Shown: positions 24,701-37,088 of the stretch, piece after piece
Numbering within the stretch: position 1 is the first letter of the stretch
How the letters are laid out: every line of letters begins with the position of its first letter
Source of the DNA: Trebouxia sp. TZW2008
Taxonomy: Eukaryota > Chlorophyta > Trebouxiophyceae > Trebouxiales > Trebouxiaceae
Reading direction: 5' to 3'
Assembly (NCBI GenBank): GCA_002118135.1
Contig: BDIU01000240.1
Coordinates: forward strand, 62,001 to 126,000
Length of the DNA: 64,000 nt
The notes under the pieces: model-generated
What the model saw: the letters and a program-made list of their open reading frames with translations, nothing else
Database searches by the model: none
Told to the model about the DNA's origin: nothing
Position numbers and translations under genes: made by a program

Positions 24701-27009
24701 CCTCACTTACTCTAGTCTGACGAGACCTGATTTGACCTGACCTGATGTCATCCAATATGACCTGCTGCTCAATCCTTTTGTATTGTGCATGTGCTCTTTT
24801 CGACAGTTCTGCAGGTCGTAGAAGCCACAGCTTAGCTGTTGACTTTTGACACATAATCCAAGTGTCCTACAATCAAGTTGGCAGCACTGCTCTGTGAGGC
24901 AACATGCTGAGACACAGCAGGCAATGCACTTGGCCATCCTGTCCTCGAACTCAGTGGCTGATCAAACACTGGTCTTTGTTGCAGGCAAGTACATGCTAGC
25001 ACATGCTGCCAGCGCACAAGGCATCAGTGCTGTTGAGAACATGTGCGGGCGTGACCACGTGCTCAACCACAACACAGTTCCAGCTGCCTGCTTCACACAC
25101 CCTGAGGTGATTGCCATACACTCCTTGAACTCCTGACCATCTTTTCATTGACGCTGCACAGTGCTATTAATGACTGATGGTACTGAGCAAGCTGATCTGT
25201 TTCGGCACATGCCTGTGATGCTGCTATCGATTTGCCGCACTGCAGTCACCATGCAATGAAGGCTGTGGTGCATGCTGCAAGGCTAAGGCTTTATCACACT
25301 GCACCTTGTTGCTGAGACTGCGCTCAACACAGGGCTGCTCACATGCAGCTGATTGTTCCTCATTGTGTACTCTGGATTCCAAAATTGTATAGCAAGCCTA
25401 TCAGTGACTGAACAAACAAGCGATCCTTAGACGCACATCATATCATGCTGTCGTATTGGTGTCTCATTCAAGGTCACGGAATGCTGAACAAGGTGGGTTA
25501 TAGGGTCTTAGGGGTTTGGCTTGCCAGACAAAGGCGAACTCTACAGCTTGCTTCCGCAAACCTACATTCCGAACATGAATTGCATCCCGTGCGGTACTTT
25601 GACAAGATACGTATGTGTGAGGACAAGTGGCGGGTGTCTGGCCTCTTGCAGATGCAAAGTGGCGGGTGTCTGGCAGATGCAAAGCATCATTGCTGATGAT
25701 GCAGGTGAGCTTTGTTGGTGTGACTGAGGAGCAGGCTCGAGAAGCTGCGCAGAAGGATGGCTATGCTGACAAGGTCACTGTTGTTAAGACCTCCTTCAAG
25801 GCCAACAGCAAGGTAACTGCGTGCATGTTCAACTGACAATACACCTGACCACATCATCTGAGTTTATTTGCATCTTGTTTCTGTCTGGGAACAGCAGCAT
25901 GCAAAGCTGTCTTCCATTGCCACAGTCTTGTCTGAAGGTGAGCAATTGCATGAAGTTGATCAGGCTTGTGTGCAACGCTGCAATGAAGGAGCAGGCGGGC
26001 AGGCCACAATGCAAAGATGTGATTAGCGATCTTTGCAGCACAGACCATCCTCACTTTCATACATTGATTGGGCGAAACTCTCATTCATGTTTTTGAGGGA
26101 ATGCATTGCCACAGCTCCAGATCTGGCACAATCCGTACCATCCTGCATAGCTGCTGCCCATTCATGGCTGTAGCCCAGGCAATGCATTAAGAAGCAGCTT
26201 TTTAAATCTGCAGCTTCTGTGCAGGCTTTGGCTGAGAAGGAGTCAGACGGCATGGCCAAAATGATTTACAGAAAAGACACAGGAGAGATTCTGGGAGTGC
26301 ACATATTTGGGTTGCATGCAGCAGATCTGATCCATGAGGCTTCAAATGCCATGGCCACTCACCAGCGAGTACAGGTACAGCTGACTGTGTATGCAATCTG
26401 AGTACAGTAAAAATTCTTGGTAACAGCTGCTTTGGTTAGCAAAACCATTGTCCTTACATCAAATTATCCTTGCTCAGAGGGACCACTGCAGTCAGAATGC
26501 GGTGATTGGCTACTGTTGGCGGCGGCCTTACATCAAGATTGTCCTTACAATGAGTGTCCTTACAAAGAGATGACTGTAGACCGCATTGCTGCTCGTGGCA
26601 CGCAGATAATGTGCATGAGACCATAGCAAGTCAAGTCATGAGTCAAGTCATGAAAGTGTGCAACAATGTGTGTGGCATGTTGTGTTTGGACCACATGTGT
26701 TGGCTTACGACAAGTCAAATGCAAAATCCAGAAGCGTTGAGCATGCTTCAGAAGTCACGTGAAACCCCGTGTATGCCGCAAGTATTGCTAATCAATATGC
26801 ATGGTAATGTGCCAGGCAAAGGCTACTGTACAGACATCATTGTGTGGAAATGCTGTGTTGTGCAGGACATCAAATTCAATGTGCACGCTCATCCAACCCT
26901 GTCTGAGGTACTTGATGAGCTATTCAAGCAAGGCCACCTAGAACACTTAGACAGACCAGATGCCAAACCTGCTAAGGCACAGAAGATGCCACAGGAAGCA
27001 AGGATATAG
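18749..27009 (+). CDS. LPD: Dihydrolipoamide dehydrogenase (E3), plastid type
   Basis: E3 reoxidises the dihydrolipoyl arms of the plastid pyruvate dehydrogenase complex, passing electrons through a disulfide and FAD to NAD. All 13 exons close in phase (606 residues): 18749-18936, 19066-19198, 19286-19432, 19688-19792, 20184-20405, 21554-21685, 22510-22630, 23381-23499, 24567-24696, 24985-25106, 25705-25812, 26225-26374 and 26866-27009. A Ser/Arg/Thr-rich transit peptide ends near [12 protein letters not shown]. Then come the FAD GxGxxG site ([18 protein letters not shown]), the redox pair [16 protein letters not shown], the NAD site [15 protein letters not shown], the FAD site YCIGDANGK, and the active-site His-Glu segment [14 protein letters not shown]. 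Wording such as [20 protein letters not shown] and [20 protein letters not shown] is that of plant plastid E3, not the mitochondrial form. The seventh intron has a GC donor at 22631. Confidence 0.95.
20533..21192 (+). repeat. Degenerate copies of the LPD exon 5 end inside the following intron
   Basis: The exon 5 end ([11 protein letters not shown] plus donor) at about 20370-20420 recurs in the intron at 20533-20577 ([10 protein letters not shown] plus a GTGAGT), 20652-20700, 20911-20940 and 21147-21192 ([10 protein letters not shown]). The copies have drifted and are not needed for the reading frame. Confidence 0.85.
21719..21890 (+). repeat. Two degenerate copies of the LPD exon 6 end in the intron
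   Basis: After the real exon 6 end ([23 protein letters not shown]), the intron repeats it at 21719-21780 (heavily decayed) and at about 21814-21890 ([19 protein letters not shown], again followed by GTACTT). The second copy is still open and has a donor, but no acceptor in phase is evident. Confidence 0.85.
22675..22870 (+). repeat. Three imperfect repeats in an LPD intron
   Basis: The core cagcactgcttgccaaag occurs three times, at about 22681, 22775 and 22845, with similar flanks, in the intron with the GC donor. Confidence 0.7.
23600..23650 (+). repeat. Copy of the LPD exon 8 end
   Basis: A segment reading ggccataggcagagcgccct repeats the end of exon 8 (ATGRAPYTH, 23470-23499) about 125 bases downstream, within the intron. 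Confidence 0.8.
25620..25690 (+). repeat. Short tandem duplication before LPD exon 11
   Basis: Two copies of a segment containing agtggcgggtgtctggc and a following gcagatgcaaag lie just upstream of the true acceptor at 25704. They present extra AG acceptors. Confidence 0.75.
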
Positions 27010-27819
27010 ACGCAATTGCCCACATGTCATTCTGATGCTGAAAGAAAAGAAGAGGAGAGTTAGCGAAATCAGCGTCAATGCTGTCTGTAGAGGCAGCCTG
27101 GGGAGCAAGGATATAGACCTCACTCGGCACGTCCCCTTCTGTTGCTCTATTGTGTACTGCATGTGCTTTCCTGAGAGCCTGAGAGAGAGGGTTGCGACAG
27201 GCCCGACAGAGATTAGTGCAGAGTGAGCGTTTCTGCTTTCAGAGTGCGGCCTGTCTAGATGTGTCCAAAGACCACCACAGGGGATTGCTTTGGCAGCTTG
27301 TTGAGATGTAGGCAGGGAATGAGAGCTTGTGTGAGTTACCAGATGTACATTGCCAACAATTTGTTCAGGCAGCATATTTGCACATTGGCAACAAAGAGAG
27401 GCTGGCGACATCAGCTTTCAAAACACATGCTGTGGCTGCGCCGGCTGTTTGAACAGATAGCATTGGTTCGTTGTGGCTCCCTGCAATTGTTTTCAGAGCA
27501 ATCATACTCATTCGGGCCGTGATTGCTGACTTGCGCATTCAAACGCTGCGCAAAAATGCCCAATGCGCAGTGACAATTGCAAGCCATTTGAACTGATAAC
27601 CAGCATCATGTCATGCTTGCATAGCTAAGCATAGTGACATTCCCATGCATGCTCGAATCTGACCAAGCCTTGAAGCATATAGTTTTGCTTTGTCTGTGCA
27701 GCATCTCATGGGACACAGACGTTCAATGAGGCAAGGTAGGGCTAATGTACTTGCATAATCCATGCATCAAAGTTTGACAGTCGTTGAGCAAGGCCTCATC
27801 CATTCGTTCAATTCATCAA
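27010..27819. other. Convergent intergenic region
   Basis: It separates the ends of the plus-strand dehydrogenase gene and the minus-strand EGF-like gene. No exon is recognised; it should hold both 3' untranslated regions. Confidence 0.4.
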
Positions 27820-30800
27820 TCAAAACCCAGTATCCATTGACAGTTCATGATACAGTCCTTCATCCAAAGCACCATTGCCTCGCCTGAACCTACTCCTGAT
27901 GTTATCCCAAGTCAGGAATCCGGCTTGATTCAGCCACAACAAGGCTCCACCAGCAGTCACAGTGAACAGTATACTGCAAAGCACCCACACAAACACGCCA
28001 AGCCTGGAGGTGCCACTTCTGGTCCCTCCAGGTCCACTCTTGACACAAAAACCACCAACAGATCTGCTGCCACTCTGTTTAGCTCCCTGCACAGAATCTT
28101 TGCCAGCTTAGCACTCTGTGATGCAATGATGGACAAATGCATGAGCAAAGCAATCCAGCCAGCTTGACCACATGCTATGCAGTGGCCAGAGGACCAATGA
28201 GCAGAGCATTGCAAGCATAAAGGCATGAAAGCACTGCAAACATATGCGCATGAAGACATGCAAGGAGGTCAGGCGTCCAACAAGTCAAAGACCACAGATC
28301 AGATGCAAATGCGTGACAAGGGCGGAATATCGCCTCGACATAAATACCCAGTAAAAGCATTGCAAACACAGCAAAACCATGAGCAAGGGGTTCCTGAAGG
28401 CTTGACAGGTGACAAAAGCTTCCAAAGTGTACCTGTAGGGTGTAGCCCTCATTGCACGCAACAGCCAGCTGATCAGCATCCTCCTTGAACTTACAGTCAC
28501 CGCTCCCTGAGCAGTCACATATGGCGTAGCCAGTCGCATGCTGCCTGCGCCAGAAACATCCCACCAATGAGTGCAGTTGGGGACGCCACCAACTCAAGGC
28601 CTGCATGCGTATGTAGTACACATACACGCATGATGCCAGGAAGACTGTACGCTGCCATCAAGCAAAGTGAAGGCACAACAAACTTGGTGTAAGCCCAATC
28701 ATGAAGATGAACAAGCTCAGGCAGGTGCATTTTCAGCTGGACAAAGACAAACTTGGCATTGGCTTTGTTATTGTCAACCTAGCAGCATCACGTAATTTGC
28801 CACAACAGCAGTCCAAGGGGCATCTTGCATGGCTACGCTTTTGCGGGCGCCCGCTTGACATCAAGTTGTCATTTTACAAAATACAAAAGTGGCATGTAAC
28901 AATGGCGACTCAGCTGGCCACGCTCTTGTGGGTGCCCTGTTCACGGCCAGTAACCTGTTTGACAGGCAACATGTGATGTGCAAGGGGCAAGGGGCAAGGA
29001 AGCCACAGTGATTGAGTGTTAGGCCAGAAACTGAATCCATGTTACAACAGCCAACGCCGCCTTTGAATACACAAATGGTAGCACACGTAACTTTGTGACT
29101 TACATGGCCACGCTCTTGTGGGTGCCTGCTTGACAGCCGCCGCCACCAGCTTGATTGACAGAGCAATCACCACCAGCCCAGTTGTCATTGCAGTGACAGG
29201 TGCCATTGCTGTCACACTGCCCATTCCCACTGCAGTCATTGAGGCAATGGGCCAGCTTGACGGCTGTCAGGTTGTAGCCAATCTGATAGAGACGCATGGG
29301 ATTGTAGATGGCTATCCGCCACAAGTCCTGCAGAAAAATTGACCATGTCAACATGCCGTCGCTGTCATGACGACCATTGACATTGCAGTTGTTCAGGCAG
29401 TGTGCCAGCTTGACAGCCGTCAGATTGTAATTTATCTGGTGCAAGCGCATAGGGTTGTAGATAGCTATCCTCCATAAGTCCTGTAGCAAAGCATCTGCAC
29501 TGTCAGCATGCCATTATTGTTGCAGTGCCCAATGCCGTTGCACTCATTCAGGCAGTGTGCCAGCTTGATCGCTGTTACATTGTAGCCAATCTGGATCAGA
29601 CGCATGGGACTGTAGATGGCTATCCTCCACATGTCCTGCAGTTGAAGTTGTGTGTGCATGCTTTTGATGACTGTGACATTCAGCAAGCAAAGATGAAAAG
29701 ATAAAAAGGCGAAACCTATTTCCCCTATACCCCTACATCGCAAACGGGAGAAGCTGTTTGGGGTACTGGACACTACCTTTATAGCCGTTGGAGACAAAAA
29801 GAAAAAGGAGAGAAGCTTTTCGGGTTACTATACCAGATACGACCCTGAAGGGGCACCAGATACTACCCAGAAGGGTAGAGAACACTGCTGTGTGATGGCA
29901 GCATTGAGCTGGAGCAGTAACTACCCAAGCTCATGTCAGGGAGGTCACCAAGATAGGCTTCTGGGTATGAAGCAGCATGAGAAAGCAGCGCATCACATGC
30001 ACTTTTGTCTTTACGCATGCTGGTGTTTGCATGCCAGACTTGCAAACCACGAGGTTCACACACAATGTCTGATATGCGGCAAGGCTGAAAGGAAGCAGGA
30101 AGGTTCATCAACAGTACAATGAACACTGTCACCCTCTAGCATGCAGACTTTGACTCTTCTGCACCAATGAAACAAGCTGTGTATAGGCATACCGCTTTGA
30201 GCTGTGAGGGACAAAGGTCAATCTCGTACACGTCATGCTGGTTCTCCAGCACATGCTTGAAGGTGTAGTTGGCAGTTGTAGGCTCAATGCTGTTGTCACC
30301 CTGCAGATCAACACAATCGGTTGCAGCCAGATCCCATGCAACAACTCTCACTGCTAGCAGTGCAGCATACTCTTGAGGACGCGGACAACAATGACTGTGA
30401 CCATGCCACAGACTTGCAATGACTTTATTGGTGTGGGAGTTGCTTATTCATTGCAGCCGACTTGCCACAAATTATTTGCCGCATCTGCTTTGCAAGCAAG
30501 CAAACAGAGCCCAGCAATGGCATGGACATTGACTCGTAACAAGCCAGCCTGGCAGCACAGGCCTTAGGTCACACACACCTTGCAGCTATGCTGCAAGGTC
30601 TCATGAATGAATTTACTTTGCACAAAACTTTACCTTGAGAAGTAGCAGCTCTGGTCGGGCAGACACCCAGTCGCTGTAGCCATCAGTGCTAGTGAAAGAA
30701 GCCTGCACCTTCACCTCTACAGTATTCTGCAGCTCAGCAGCCGCCACCTGGGGTAGACTGTAGTAATCGTACTCAAAGTTAGCCTCCTCCTTGATCAATG

Positions 30801-33800
30801 GCGTGTTGTACACCAGCGCTGAGGCTTCGTTTGCACACTCACGACCAAAGAAACCCTGGATAGCCAGCAGTAGCGTCAGTGACTGTACTTGAAAGAAAAG
30901 CCTATGCACGATACTTGACAATGTGTGTGCATCCAGACAGCTGCTAACACTCCTATACAAAATTCTGCATGGCTGACGCTGCTTGGCAAGTAGCATCAGC
31001 ATCAGCATCAGCATCAGCATTTAGCACTAGCGCTAGCATTAACATGAGCATGAGCATAAACACGAGCATCGATGCATGATGGCAAATAGCGCCTCCAAAG
31101 ATTGCTTAGAGGCGCTAAACTCACACAGGTGCGTGGAATTGTCAGAGCTGCTCAATGCAAGACCTCTCTTGCGCACACAATCGCTTGTTCTGTGTGAGAC
31201 CCGCATGCATTGAGCAGATTCTTGTTTTGTCATCAGCAACAAAAGCAGTCGCAGGTAATGAGATGAGATGAGACCAGGCAATTCACCATAATGCTGTAGC
31301 TGAGCCAGAAGTGTAAAAACACTTGCCTCGTCACATTGGCAGGTACGCGTGCCGTTGGACTGGTGCACACAAGTGCCCCTATTGCTGCAGTTGAGCGGGC
31401 AGTCAAACTTGTTGATGGTGATGGTGTACTTGCAGTCTATGTGGTCATCTCCCTCAATGCCAGCAAACCAGGTGCCTGCATGGTGCAACGCTTGCTGTTG
31501 TGTACATTGAAAATGCAATGTTGATTTCAGACATACTTTGAAGGCTGTGATACGTCGCTTTGAGCATCAGCAAATGAAGTGCCTGCACATTGCAATGTTT
31601 TCTGATTGACACATTAAGACAGCATTGTGACAGGCGGTCAGCAAGGCAGAATATTGAGACAAGAACAGTGAGCTTTGACATGTGACAAAGGCTGTGGCAT
31701 ATTCATCGCAACACTAGCAACTCAAGTGCATTGCCTATGCAGGTCAGCCATTGCATGGTATGAGATTCTGCCTCAATTTCTATTCAGAGGTATCGTTCAG
31801 CAACCCACAGTGATTTGCGTTATTGACAGGCTGTGACAGGCAGGTGCTGCTGGATGGCTGACGCAATGCATATCACATGCAAGGACTGTCATCTGACAGA
31901 CCGCATGATGGTCACACACTGCTGAGGCACACAGGGACAAACATGAAAGCCAAGCTTGAACTGACGCTGAGCACCGCTGAGCTGCTGGGGGCTAAGCACT
32001 GAGCCGGATGCTGTATCTGGTGAGCAGTTCAGGGACAACAAAAGCCAGCACTAGCACTGCCTTGCATTGTCACTACACTGCTCATCAGGTTTGACAACAT
32101 TGCTCACATGTCGAAGTGCTCTTGCAAGATGTTCAGCACTCAGCATGATGTTGATTTTGGGCATCTCAACATGCTGTTGATTCTGGACAGCTCAACATGC
32201 TGTCATGTCTGCGCAACTGAACATGCTGTCGTTTCTGAAGAATTTGACATGCTGTCATTTCTCGACAACTGATCATGCTGTCAATTCTGGAGTACTTGAC
32301 ATGCTGTCCATTCTGGACAACTCAACATGCAGTCAAATTTTGACAATTCAACATGCTGTTGATTCTGGGCAACTCAACATGCTGTCAGTTTAGGACTACT
32401 CAACATGCTATCAATTCTGGACAGCTGTCACTTCCATGGTTCTGTACCTGTTTGAAACTCAGGCGCTTCTGCATCAAACTTGACTTCCTGATCTGCATCC
32501 TCGTCTGAGATGAAGTAGTTGTACTTTTGCTTAAAGTCGTACTGGCCGTAGTGCCAACCTGGAGGCTGCCCATACTTGATGTGAGTCTCAAAATATGACC
32601 CATTCTTGCCACCTGCAGAAAGAAAATAGACTCCTAAGACTGCAAGTACATCAAGAAAGGGAAAAGCATGCAAGTCTTGATTATAGGAGCCATTTTTGCC
32701 ACCTGGATCAAGAAACCTTTGATTCTCTAATGCATATAGATGATTGATGATATGAGCACCAAAACATCACCCATTCTTGCCACCTGCAGCAATGACTCAT
32801 GAAAGATCAATGCCAAAAAAAGACTCTGCATGTTGTTCCAAACATAGGCTGCCAACAGAGGCAAACAGCAATGGCATTGAGCATGAGCATGAGCATGTCT
32901 TTCTCTGCATGTTGGTTTCAACATAGTTGCAATATTAAATTGCCGACAAAGGCAAACATAAGATCAGCAATGGCATTGAGCATGAGCATGCAGTGGCTTG
33001 AACTGGCAGGCCACACGCGCATGCTAGTGTAACCAGCAATGCCTGCCATAATGACGGAGACTTTGTATGATTTAACCAGTGTGGGCTGTATCAGCTAAGC
33101 AGGGCAGTGCATGCCAGCAGTAGAATACCTGCCTGCTGAGCTTTGCTCTGCAACTTGACTCTTCACAGGCCAGTCTCTCAATGCGAAACGTAGCTTCTCA
33201 GGCAACAAGACTGCTGCACATCCACCAGGTCTTACAGCATAAAACTCACATCCTGAGCCCATTTGTGCAGCCACCCTGACAGCAAAATGTTGATGAGTGA
33301 CTGCCCAGCATGCAGAGGATGCAACATTCAGACCCCTTTTCAACAGCCTTAGCAATAGTTAGAACACGTGTACAGATTGTGTACTGAGCATGAACAAAGC
33401 ATATACAGAGCATGTAGCTTACATCCAGCATCCTCCTCTGCAGCCACATTGACCACAATCTGATAGTCTTCTTCTGTGACATTAAACTCATAGTAGTTCC
33501 AGCCCTGCGTCTGAACCAGCTCATGCTCCTTGACATACGGCTTGGCTGTGGTCAGCTGTGCATCAGCTATTGGCGTGACCTTTGCTGAACATTGCTCAAA
33601 GCCCAGTCCTGCGCAGTGAGATAGTTGGTGTCAAATGTTTGCGGTCAGTGTGCGTCAGCTATTGGCTGAGCACTGCTCAAAACCCGGTCTTGTACAGCTA
33701 GGTGTTTGGTGTCATGCATTTGCTTCAAGTGATAACCTTGCATGAGTCCTCTCCCCTCCAATGCATTGCAGCCTCAAAGGCATTGCAGTTGAAGGGGAGA

Positions 33801-36800
33801 TACATCAGAGTGACAATCACTACATCAAGCATACTGTTGTGTGCAAGACATCTGTCATGCTTCACGCAAGACGCATCAGAGACATGTGACATAATCAAGC
33901 AGGAAACAAGAAAGAAGGAAACTTGCCAACATACACTCAGGTAGGGGCTGTTCACAGGGCGTCTTGCATTTGCAGACACCATCAGAAGTGTACATGATTG
34001 TGTACAACACATAGCATGGCCAAAGCAGGCCCCAACAGATGCAATGAGACCTGCCGTGATGCATTTCAGACAGAGGCTTCAGATAGGGTGCTCTGCAGTT
34101 GCTGACGCCGGCCAAAGTGCACATGACCAAGGCGTATGGCATGCCCAAAGCAGGACAAAAGTGAAGTCTACAGAATGGTGTGAAAGACATTTGTTTCATT
34201 TTTTCATTTTTTCTTATTTTCTTTTTTTCTCCCCTTTTTTTTTCATTTTTGTTTTTTGTTTTGCTTTTCTTTCCTTTTTTTTGTTCATGTGTTTCTTTTT
34301 CCTTTTTTTTGTGCACAGCAGACATGAGGGAGCTCACCATCATACACTTCAGGCAGAGGCTTCTGATAGGGCGCCTTGCAGTTGCAGACACCATCAGCAG
34401 TGCAGCCAGTGTAGCGTTTCTCAGACTCTGGCGCATCCACAAGCGAGCTGCACACCATTTGCTTGCCGTCCTCTGTGAAGTCTGACGGGCACTGGCTGTA
34501 GAAAGCTCTCAAAGCAAATGTGGACGCCACACTGCCATAAGCTTTCACACACAGGTAGACGCCTGCATGAGATACACCAAGATGACCTTCTGTACCAAAG
34601 CACAGGAGCGTGTGCAGCGTATCTCTGACTTGGGTGCGTTAACAAGCAAACTGCACTTTGTTTGCTTGCCGTCCTGTGTGAAGCCCGGTGGACATTGGCT
34701 GTAGAAGGCCCTCAGTGCAAAAGCAAATGAAACGCTGCCACAAGCCTTGACGCAGAGATAAGCTCTTGCACCGGCGCACAGCACTGTCCTCTATGCATGC
34801 AAGGTGGGATAGCCTGGGAAGGCAGTTAGCTTGCCCTTATTGCACATGTGGATATAGTTTTTTTGAGAGAGCTCATCTCTGTGTGAAAGCTTGCGGCAGT
34901 AGGGTTTATCAAACTAAGCTTACAGCCTGCGTTTACGCCACCCTTTGTGCGTGAAGCCTATCATGTGTGCTTGTCATAGCCTGAATCTATGTCAAAGCTT
35001 TTGCCAGTGTGATTCCCTCCAGATCAAGCTGAGTGCCTGGGTTCATGCCACTTTCTGTGTGTAGAGTACATTGCTCTGTATACTGTGGAAGCCGATCTCT
35101 GAGTCATGCCTTGATCCCAGTGTAGGTTTGACGCAATACTGCCAGCGGCTCATAACACAAACAGGCGCTTGCGTGAAGAACAAAATTGAGAGGTATCATA
35201 GACCAAACCTACTATGCATGACTTGGCAGTGACAACCTTTTTATGAGACCTGGTCATGTGACCTACACACTGCGTTTGGTGTGCACCACTCTTTTCAATC
35301 TGCAAGAACATGGTGTGCACCAAGCTGTGAAGTCTGCATGCTCATGGTGTGCATCAAACTGCGTAAAGCGCATGCACATGATGTACACCAAGCTGTGAAG
35401 TCTGCATGCTCATGGCGTGCATCAAACTGCGTAAAGTGCATGCACATGATGTACACCAACCTGTGTAGTCTGCATGCTCAAAGTCTGCCTTCCTCACTTT
35501 GGTCACAACCACCCTGTGGCTAGCAGCAGATGTTTCTCTGAAGTCATAGGGGTATGTGACATTGCTTGGCCTGCGATCCTGCACAAAACAGCACAAGTAG
35601 TAAGTGACGAGCCCCAGGGATCAGCATTGCTAAGAAGCTGAGGTTTGTGCATAGCACAGGCATAGCATCAGCATAGCACGGGCAAAGCAGGAGCATAGCA
35701 TGAGCACAGCATGGGCATAGCATGAGCACAGCATGAGCGTAGCGTGAGCACAGCATGAGCACAGCACGAGCATAGCATGAGTCTTGCAGCAATTTCATCA
35801 GCAAATCTGGCACAGTGCTTGGCCCAAAGTCAAAAGCAACACGATCTTGCAGATTTGCAACAGAAGCAGGTGCGTAGGACCTCAACAATGTTCGCAGCAG
35901 CTGTTGCCTGGAAACCTGTGACCAGTGTGCTGAATATTGATAAAATTCCGTTAGCGATTGCAGCAGTTCTTGGCTTGGCATGCTTGCTCAACAAGTGCTG
36001 GAGTACAAGACAAGACCCCAACAGTTATTGCAGCAGCTCTTGGCTTGACACGCTCGGTCAAGATGCTGGGTCCCTAGGCAAGGCCTGTCCAGCTTCGGAC
36101 AGACTGACTATTGCAACTGTGATTCATTTCCCTGCAGGTTATTTTCACAAATGCATGTGTATTGACAGCTCTCCCACTGCACTAAAAGAAGAAGAAGGAG
36201 GGGAAGAAGAAGAACACCTGTCCAGCTTCTCCACCAGTGAAGAGACCGTAGAAGTCAGGATCTCCGTCTTCATCCTCTGACGTCCTTGCCAGCTGGACTG
36301 TCAAATAGTTCCAGTCACCCCTGGAAGCATATTGTTAAACGAGTGTTGATATCATGGTTGAAACAAATACGTGTAGTCAACCCTGAGGCCGCGTGTGATG
36401 AAAGCGTGTTTGTCACATGTCTCAAGCAAAGCAAGCTTGCCTGTTTCGCATGCAAGCAGCAGGGCATGCAGCTAAGCAGTCTTGCAGGCACTCAAACTGG
36501 TGATGATGACTGATCATTGGCGATATGATTGCTGATGCAACTGCAAATTTGGTGTCAGACATGAGATGAGTCGCAAGCAAGCTGACAAATGTATGTGAAG
36601 TGCCTTACGTCCATGACTGATTGACCAGGAAACAGAACCAGCCATTTGGCTCTAAGGAGTCACAGTGGTGATCTTGCCGGCAACCTTCTGTCAGGTCTCT
36701 CCCCGTGGCTTGAGCACCATACACAGCTGCAGAGAACGACAGTCTCGTGACTTTTGCACTTCATGAGAGGCCTTTGCTTAGCCTCTAAGGTCGACAACAC

Positions 36801-37088
36801 TCACGTATTTGACAAGTTGGACCAGTCCACCCAAGCTCTCCGACACCTGGTGTGGCAGTGTCGCAGGCGCACTTGTCTGAGTCTGGTAGTTTATGCCCTC
36901 GACCGTTACAACCTGCAATGTACAGGCACTGCCTGAGTAGGCGGACGCTGCGCACGACATAACGCCTGGTGGCTTGATGAACGCTCACCAGAGTCGTCGC
37001 CGTGCACCAGTCTTGGAAGTACGCAAAGTGCGACAACGAGCAGGCTGTAGCTTGACCAGTGCGACCTTCGCAGTGAATTTGCGCTCAT
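27820..37088 (-). CDS. Large type I membrane protein with EGF-like modules
   Basis: The gene runs right to left over 9.3 kb. ATG 37088 starts a signal peptide (RRSHWSSYSLLVVALCVLPR, then LVHGDD). After an in-phase phase-1 intron comes an EGF-like module (CNGRGH, KCACDTATPGVGELGWTGPT, C). Extracellular exons follow: at 36730-36600 (GRDLTEGCRQDHHCDSLEPN), 36320-36220 (GDWNYLTVQLARTSEDEDGD), 35590-35465 and 34540-34330 (Cys-rich, ALRAFYSQCPSDFTEDGKQ). Others lie at about 33535-33425, 32620-32430, 31450-31320 (CPLNCSNRGTCVHQSNGTRT, EGF-like), 30860-30640 and 30350-30170. Near 29490-29100 there are repeated modules (RIAIYNPMRL, LAHCLN). The last exon has one transmembrane helix (VFVWVLCSILFTVTAGGALL) and a short cytosolic tail with a YHEL sorting-type motif, with stop at 27820. 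The family is not recognised. A cell-surface or secretory-pathway receptor or adhesion role is inference. Several modules are duplicated. Confidence 0.72.
29105..29650 (-). repeat. Three tandem copies of an exon-sized module in the EGF-like gene
   Basis: On the minus strand the block (LWRIAIYNPMRL, YNLTAVKLAHCLN, a Cys/Asn/Gly loop) occurs at about 29640-29500, 29490-29345 and 29335-29160, each about 150 bases apart. All three stay largely open. The one nearest 29200 carries the most complete EGF-like continuation (CSGNGQCDSNGTCHCNDNW). Confidence 0.85.
30985..31070. repeat. AGCATC hexamer microsatellite
   Basis: Perfect agcatc hexamers are followed by diverging agcat/gagcat units, in an intron of the EGF-like gene. 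Confidence 0.85.
32143..32430. repeat. Minisatellite with a unit of about 26-27 bases, about ten copies
   Basis: Successive units have the form aacatgctgtcaattctgga followed by a 5-7 base spacer (caactc and variants). The array lies in an intron of the EGF-like gene. Units differ from each other at several positions. Confidence 0.92.
33560..33715. repeat. Two copies of an intronic unit of about 75-80 bases
   Basis: The phrases gtcagctattggc, tgctcaaa, cc(c/g)gtc and tttggtgtca appear in the same order twice, at about 33552-33640 and 33645-33720, within the EGF-like gene. Confidence 0.7.
34195..34315. repeat. T-rich homopyrimidine tract
   Basis: About 120 bases are almost entirely T with some C on the plus strand (A/G-rich on the coding minus strand) in an intron of the EGF-like gene. 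It lies next to duplicated copies of a Cys-rich exon segment. Confidence 0.85.
34300..34770 (-). repeat. Duplicated Cys-rich exon in the EGF-like gene
   Basis: On the minus strand FALRAFYSQCPPGFTQDGKQ (about 34740-34660) and FALRAFYSQCPSDFTEDGKQ (about 34525-34455) are tandem copies about 210 bases apart, each followed by an A(L)L-VxAPxSExR segment. Further degenerate copies of the downstream CNCKAPYQKPLPE segment appear near 34090 and 33960. Confidence 0.85.
35285..35480. repeat. Tandem repeat with a 30/60-base unit
   Basis: Alternating catggtgtgcaccaagctgt and catggtgtgcatcaaactgc type half-units with interleaved gcatgctc/gcatgcac steps, about six half-units. It lies just 3' of an exon of the EGF-like gene on its coding strand. 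Confidence 0.88.
35645..35785. repeat. GCATAGCATGA-type short tandem repeat
   Basis: About twelve units of 10-12 bases based on agcatagcatgag, in an intron of the EGF-like gene. Confidence 0.88.

Noticed and set aside
34180..34485. Phe-rich plus-strand ORFs
   Set aside because: They are translations of a T-rich tract in an intron of the minus-strand EGF-like gene.
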